This document shows positions 62,701 through 64,000 of a stretch of DNA of 64,000 bases, piece after piece. Made by a program: the position numbers and the translations under genes. The DNA is taken from assembly GCF_014200595.1 (NCBI RefSeq), contig NZ_JACHCG010000002.1, positions 186,001-250,000 of the forward strand. Direction: 5' to 3'. Source of the DNA: Pedobacter cryoconitis. GTDB taxonomy: Bacteria > Bacteroidota > Bacteroidia > Sphingobacteriales > Sphingobacteriaceae. The notes below the pieces were generated by a model. That model searched no databases, had not been told where the DNA came from, and worked only from the letters and a program-made list of their open reading frames with translations. Position 1 is the first letter of the stretch. Every line of letters starts with the position of its first letter.

Positions 62701-64000
62701 TTAGTATTGTTCAGCAGGATACCAGCTTGCACATCATCGGCCGCTGCGTAAATGAGCTGCCTGATATCCTGATCCAGATAAGCCGTTAAAATCGATACGC
62801 ATTCATCAATGGCTGCCTGGTAAACGGGCTCATTTTTATAAAGTTCGGCGCCCATTCCAACATATTGTGCACCCTGACCTGGAAATAGAAATACTGTTTC
62901 GCCGGGTAAGGTTTTAACAATAGCGGAAGATACCTTATTTTCTGCTGTTAAAGTTTCTCCTTTATCTGCAACCAGGAAACTGCGCTGTAAGAAATCGGCT
63001 CTGGTGGTTTGCAGTGTATAGGCAACATCTGCTTGATTAAGCTCAGGTTGCGTATTCAGGTATGTTTTTAAAACCTGCTCATAAGCCTGTAAGCTATCCG
63101 CTGATTTAGCCGACCAGGTAAACAGGTTTTTTAACCGGCCCTGATCTGCATTCGGTGCTTTTAAATGGTCGTGTTCTTCTACGATAACGTGAACATTTGT
63201 TCCTCCGACACCAAAAGAGCTTACACCTGCTCTTCTTATTTGGTTTGTATCCCAGGGTTTTAACTGCGTGTTGACATAAAATGGCGAACCGGCAAATAAG
63301 ATATTCGGATTGGGCTTTTCAAAGTTGATAGAAGGCGGGATTTCTTTATAATATAGAGCAAGGGTTGTTTTAATCAGGCCGGCCACACCAGCAGCGGCAG
63401 TCATGTGCCCCATATTGCTTTTAATAGAGCCTATGGCACAAAATTGCTGAGCGTTCTGCGTTCCGAAAGCTTGTTTCAATCCTTCAATTTCAATCGGATC
63501 ACCTAAAGGGGTAGCCGTTCCATGTGTTTCCACATAAGATATCGTAGCAGGATCAACGCTGGCATCTGCAATGGCCATCGCAATGGCGGCAGCTTGTCCA
63601 TCGGTACTTGGCGCAGTAAAACTTCCTTTAGCACCTCCGTCATTGTTTACGCCCACACCTTTAATGAGTCCGTAAATAGTATCTCCGTCTTGTAAAGCAG
63701 CAGCCAGTGTTTTTAAAAGCACTACTCCGGCCCCGTCACTGAATACTGTTCCGGTCGCATCTGCATCAAAAGAACGGCAATGTCCATCGCGGCTCAGCAT
63801 GGCGCCTTCCTGGTAAATATGTCCGCTGTGAATGGGCGAAGTAATACTTGCCCCGCCAGCGATAGCGACATCACATTGGTTTTTCCGCAGGCTCTCTACT
63901 GCCTGGGTTACCGCAAGCAGCGAAGTAGAGCAAGCAGAGAAAACACTTACCGCAGGGCCTTTCAAGTCCAGTTCATAGGCTGTCCGGGAAGAGATGTAAT
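59742..64000 (-). CDS. Hybrid PKS: KS-AT-ACP-aminotransferase, 5' end outside window
   Basis: The frame stays open past the TTG at 63965 to the window edge, so the gene begins outside. Residues are counted from 63998. KS: Cys23 in FSACSTSL, then VETHGTATP and SNMGHMTA. AT: FPGQGAQ, GHSIGE (Ser464) and HAFHS, the last typical of malonyl-CoA selection. ACP: IGLDSLL (Ser779). A class III PLP aminotransferase (glutamate-1-semialdehyde-aminomutase-like) covers about 950-1370, with TGSEAVLGAMR, FDEVITGFR and the PLP Lys1197 in YGKVIGGG. As in the mycosubtilin/iturin type, it should convert a beta-keto thioester to a beta-amino group before passing the chain to the NRPS. No KR, DH or ER in the visible part. 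Confidence 0.95.
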   Translation of the reverse strand, partial: YISSRTAYELDLKGPAVSVFSACSTSLLAVTQAVESLRKNQCDVAIAGGASITSPIHSGHIYQEGAMLSRDGHCRSFDADATGTVFSDGAGVVLLKTLAAALQDGDTIYGLIKGVGVNNDGGAKGSFTAPSTDGQAAAIAMAIADASVDPATISYVETHGTATPLGDPIEIEGLKQAFGTQNAQQFCAIGSIKSNMGHMTAAAGVAGLIKTTLALYYKEIPPSINFEKPNPNILFAGSPFYVNTQLKPWDTNQIRRAGVSSFGVGGTNVHVIVEEHDHLKAPNADQGRLKNLFTWSAKSADSLQAYEQVLKTYLNTQPELNQADVAYTLQTTRADFLQRSFLVADKGETLTAENKVSSAIVKTLPGETVFLFPGQGAQYVGMGAELYKNEPVYQAAIDECVSILTAYLDQDIRQLIYAAADDVQAGILLNNTKYTQPALFITSYALARLWMSWGIQPSILCGHSIGEYVAAHLAGVFTLEDGLKLIATRGAMVSGLPEGSMLSVRASALDIEKFLPETLAIAAINSPKLCVVAGKDEDIDAFQLQLDERLILHKRLLTSHAFHSAMMDPILKDFSEIVSGVKLNRPQKPIVSTVTGDFLTDAQAQDPAYWTEHLRKTVRFSPALDTLLALDHPVLIETGPGNTCTTLAWQHEAKTTFTAIASLDKKEATGSYDAILTALGKTWLAGLTPDWKAFYNNQQRRSVELPAYRYHKKRYWVEPKNKTKQNILTNTHQINTNTLTAMRKDTLIEKIKHLLENASGIEMDGVTPDRSFIEIGLDSLLLTQVAITFKKEFSLPISFRQLNEEYSTIDALAVYIDKNTPQEAAPAEIPVSTAYSQPVNGSAAFAPADTALGLIAQQLQLLTKQVELMSGSAPSVYRNAVSASPILVPATDISAEELIEIKKPFGATARIEKSSTALTPDQKEFLTQLTQRYNQKTAASKAYTQKHRAHMADPRVVSGFKPYTKEIVYSIVANKSLGSHLWDIDGNEYIDALNGFGSNLLGFQHPVLKNAILEQVEKGYEIGPQHELAGEVSQLICEFTGFDRAALCNTGSEAVLGAMRIARTVTGRSLIVSFSGSYHGINDEVIIRGTKKLKSFPAAPGIMPEAVQNMLVLDYGTEESLNIIRERAHEIAAVLVEPVQSRRPEFQPVEFLKEIREITLKSETVLIFDEVITGFRAHQGGAQAIFGIQADLGTYGKVIGGGLPIGAIAGKKQFMDALDGGFWSYGDASYPEAGVTYFAGTFVRHPLALAAGKASLEYMKAKGHEFQLKLNNNTTYLADLLNETIEELRLPLFAAHFGSLWKLKFTTEYPYSELLFTLMRYKGIHIWDGFPCFLTEAHTLDEINQIAAKFKESASELIKAGLIPLNETPALIESGRPNGILQPPVPGARLGRDQSGNPAWFITDPENPEKYLQVESNS

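Noticed and set aside
59742..63965. TTG at 63965 as the true start of the right-hand PKS
   Set aside because: The upstream residues continue a normal ketosynthase to the window edge, so the gene is cut, not started, there.
1..64000. tRNA, rRNA, riboswitch or insertion sequence
   Set aside because: None could be recognised by reading both strands; intergenic regions are short and hold only the repeats listed.

Overview
The window reads as chromosomal DNA of a Bacteroidota bacterium, most likely a Pedobacter-like member of the Sphingobacteriaceae. The signs are moderately AT-rich DNA, almost no Shine-Dalgarno sequences, lipoproteins with SSCKK/ASCKK lipoboxes, a FecR-type protein with the Bacteroidota C-terminal domain, a TIGR04325-type methyltransferase and a divergent Lrp/PLP-enzyme pair. 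I saw no tRNA, rRNA, CRISPR array, transposase or phage structural gene. Both window ends cut through ketosynthase domains of two different polyketide synthase clusters.

Layout. (1) 1-15131, + strand: a type I PKS cluster. A PUFA-synthase-like KS-AT-ACP-ACP-KR protein and a KS-AT-DH-phosphopantetheinyl transferase protein are followed by a free ACP, an alpha/beta hydrolase, two tandem GT1 glycosyltransferases, two tandem condensation-like acyltransferases and a small membrane protein. Together they look like a pathway for a glycosylated and acylated polyketide lipid. No enoyl reductase is visible. (2) 15140-27103: housekeeping and accessory genes, including an Lrp regulator with a divergent cysteine-synthase-like enzyme, a GH18 lipoprotein, an AlkC-like DNA glycosylase, an aldo/keto reductase-YgiN-MdaB quinone-redox operon, an S24 repressor divergent from a DinB-like gene with a 17-bp palindrome between them, an orphan FecR-like protein, and an unusual array of 11-bp repeats. 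(3) 27136-54902: a large exopolysaccharide locus. It starts with an LCP phosphotransferase (-), a single-domain response regulator and a phosphoglycosyl transferase carrying a degenerate receiver domain. It continues with a half-size TolC-like protein, a Wzc-like protein, Wzy, many glycosyltransferases, Wzx, and a Tat-type gluconate-dehydrogenase subunit with a GMC oxidoreductase. Beyond these lie inverted paralogous glycosyltransferases, a beta-helix lipoprotein, two GT14 enzymes, a methyltransferase and a lone FdtA-like cupin. (4) 54916-64000, - strand: a hybrid PKS/NRPS cluster with a KS-AT-ACP-aminotransferase protein (5' end outside), a C-A-PCP-TE NRPS with a proline-like specificity code, and an Sfp-type phosphopantetheinyl transferase.

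How the genes work together. In region 1 the two PKS proteins should build a reduced or unsaturated chain on the tandem ACPs, activated by the built-in transferase. The GTs and acyltransferases would then decorate the released product. In region 3 the phosphoglycosyl transferase should start a lipid-linked repeat unit, the GTs extend it, Wzx flips it, Wzy polymerises it, and the Wzc-like protein sets chain length. In region 4 the aminotransferase should turn a beta-keto thioester into a beta-amino acyl chain, which the NRPS joins to one amino acid before TE release. These roles follow from family membership and gene order; the products themselves are inference.
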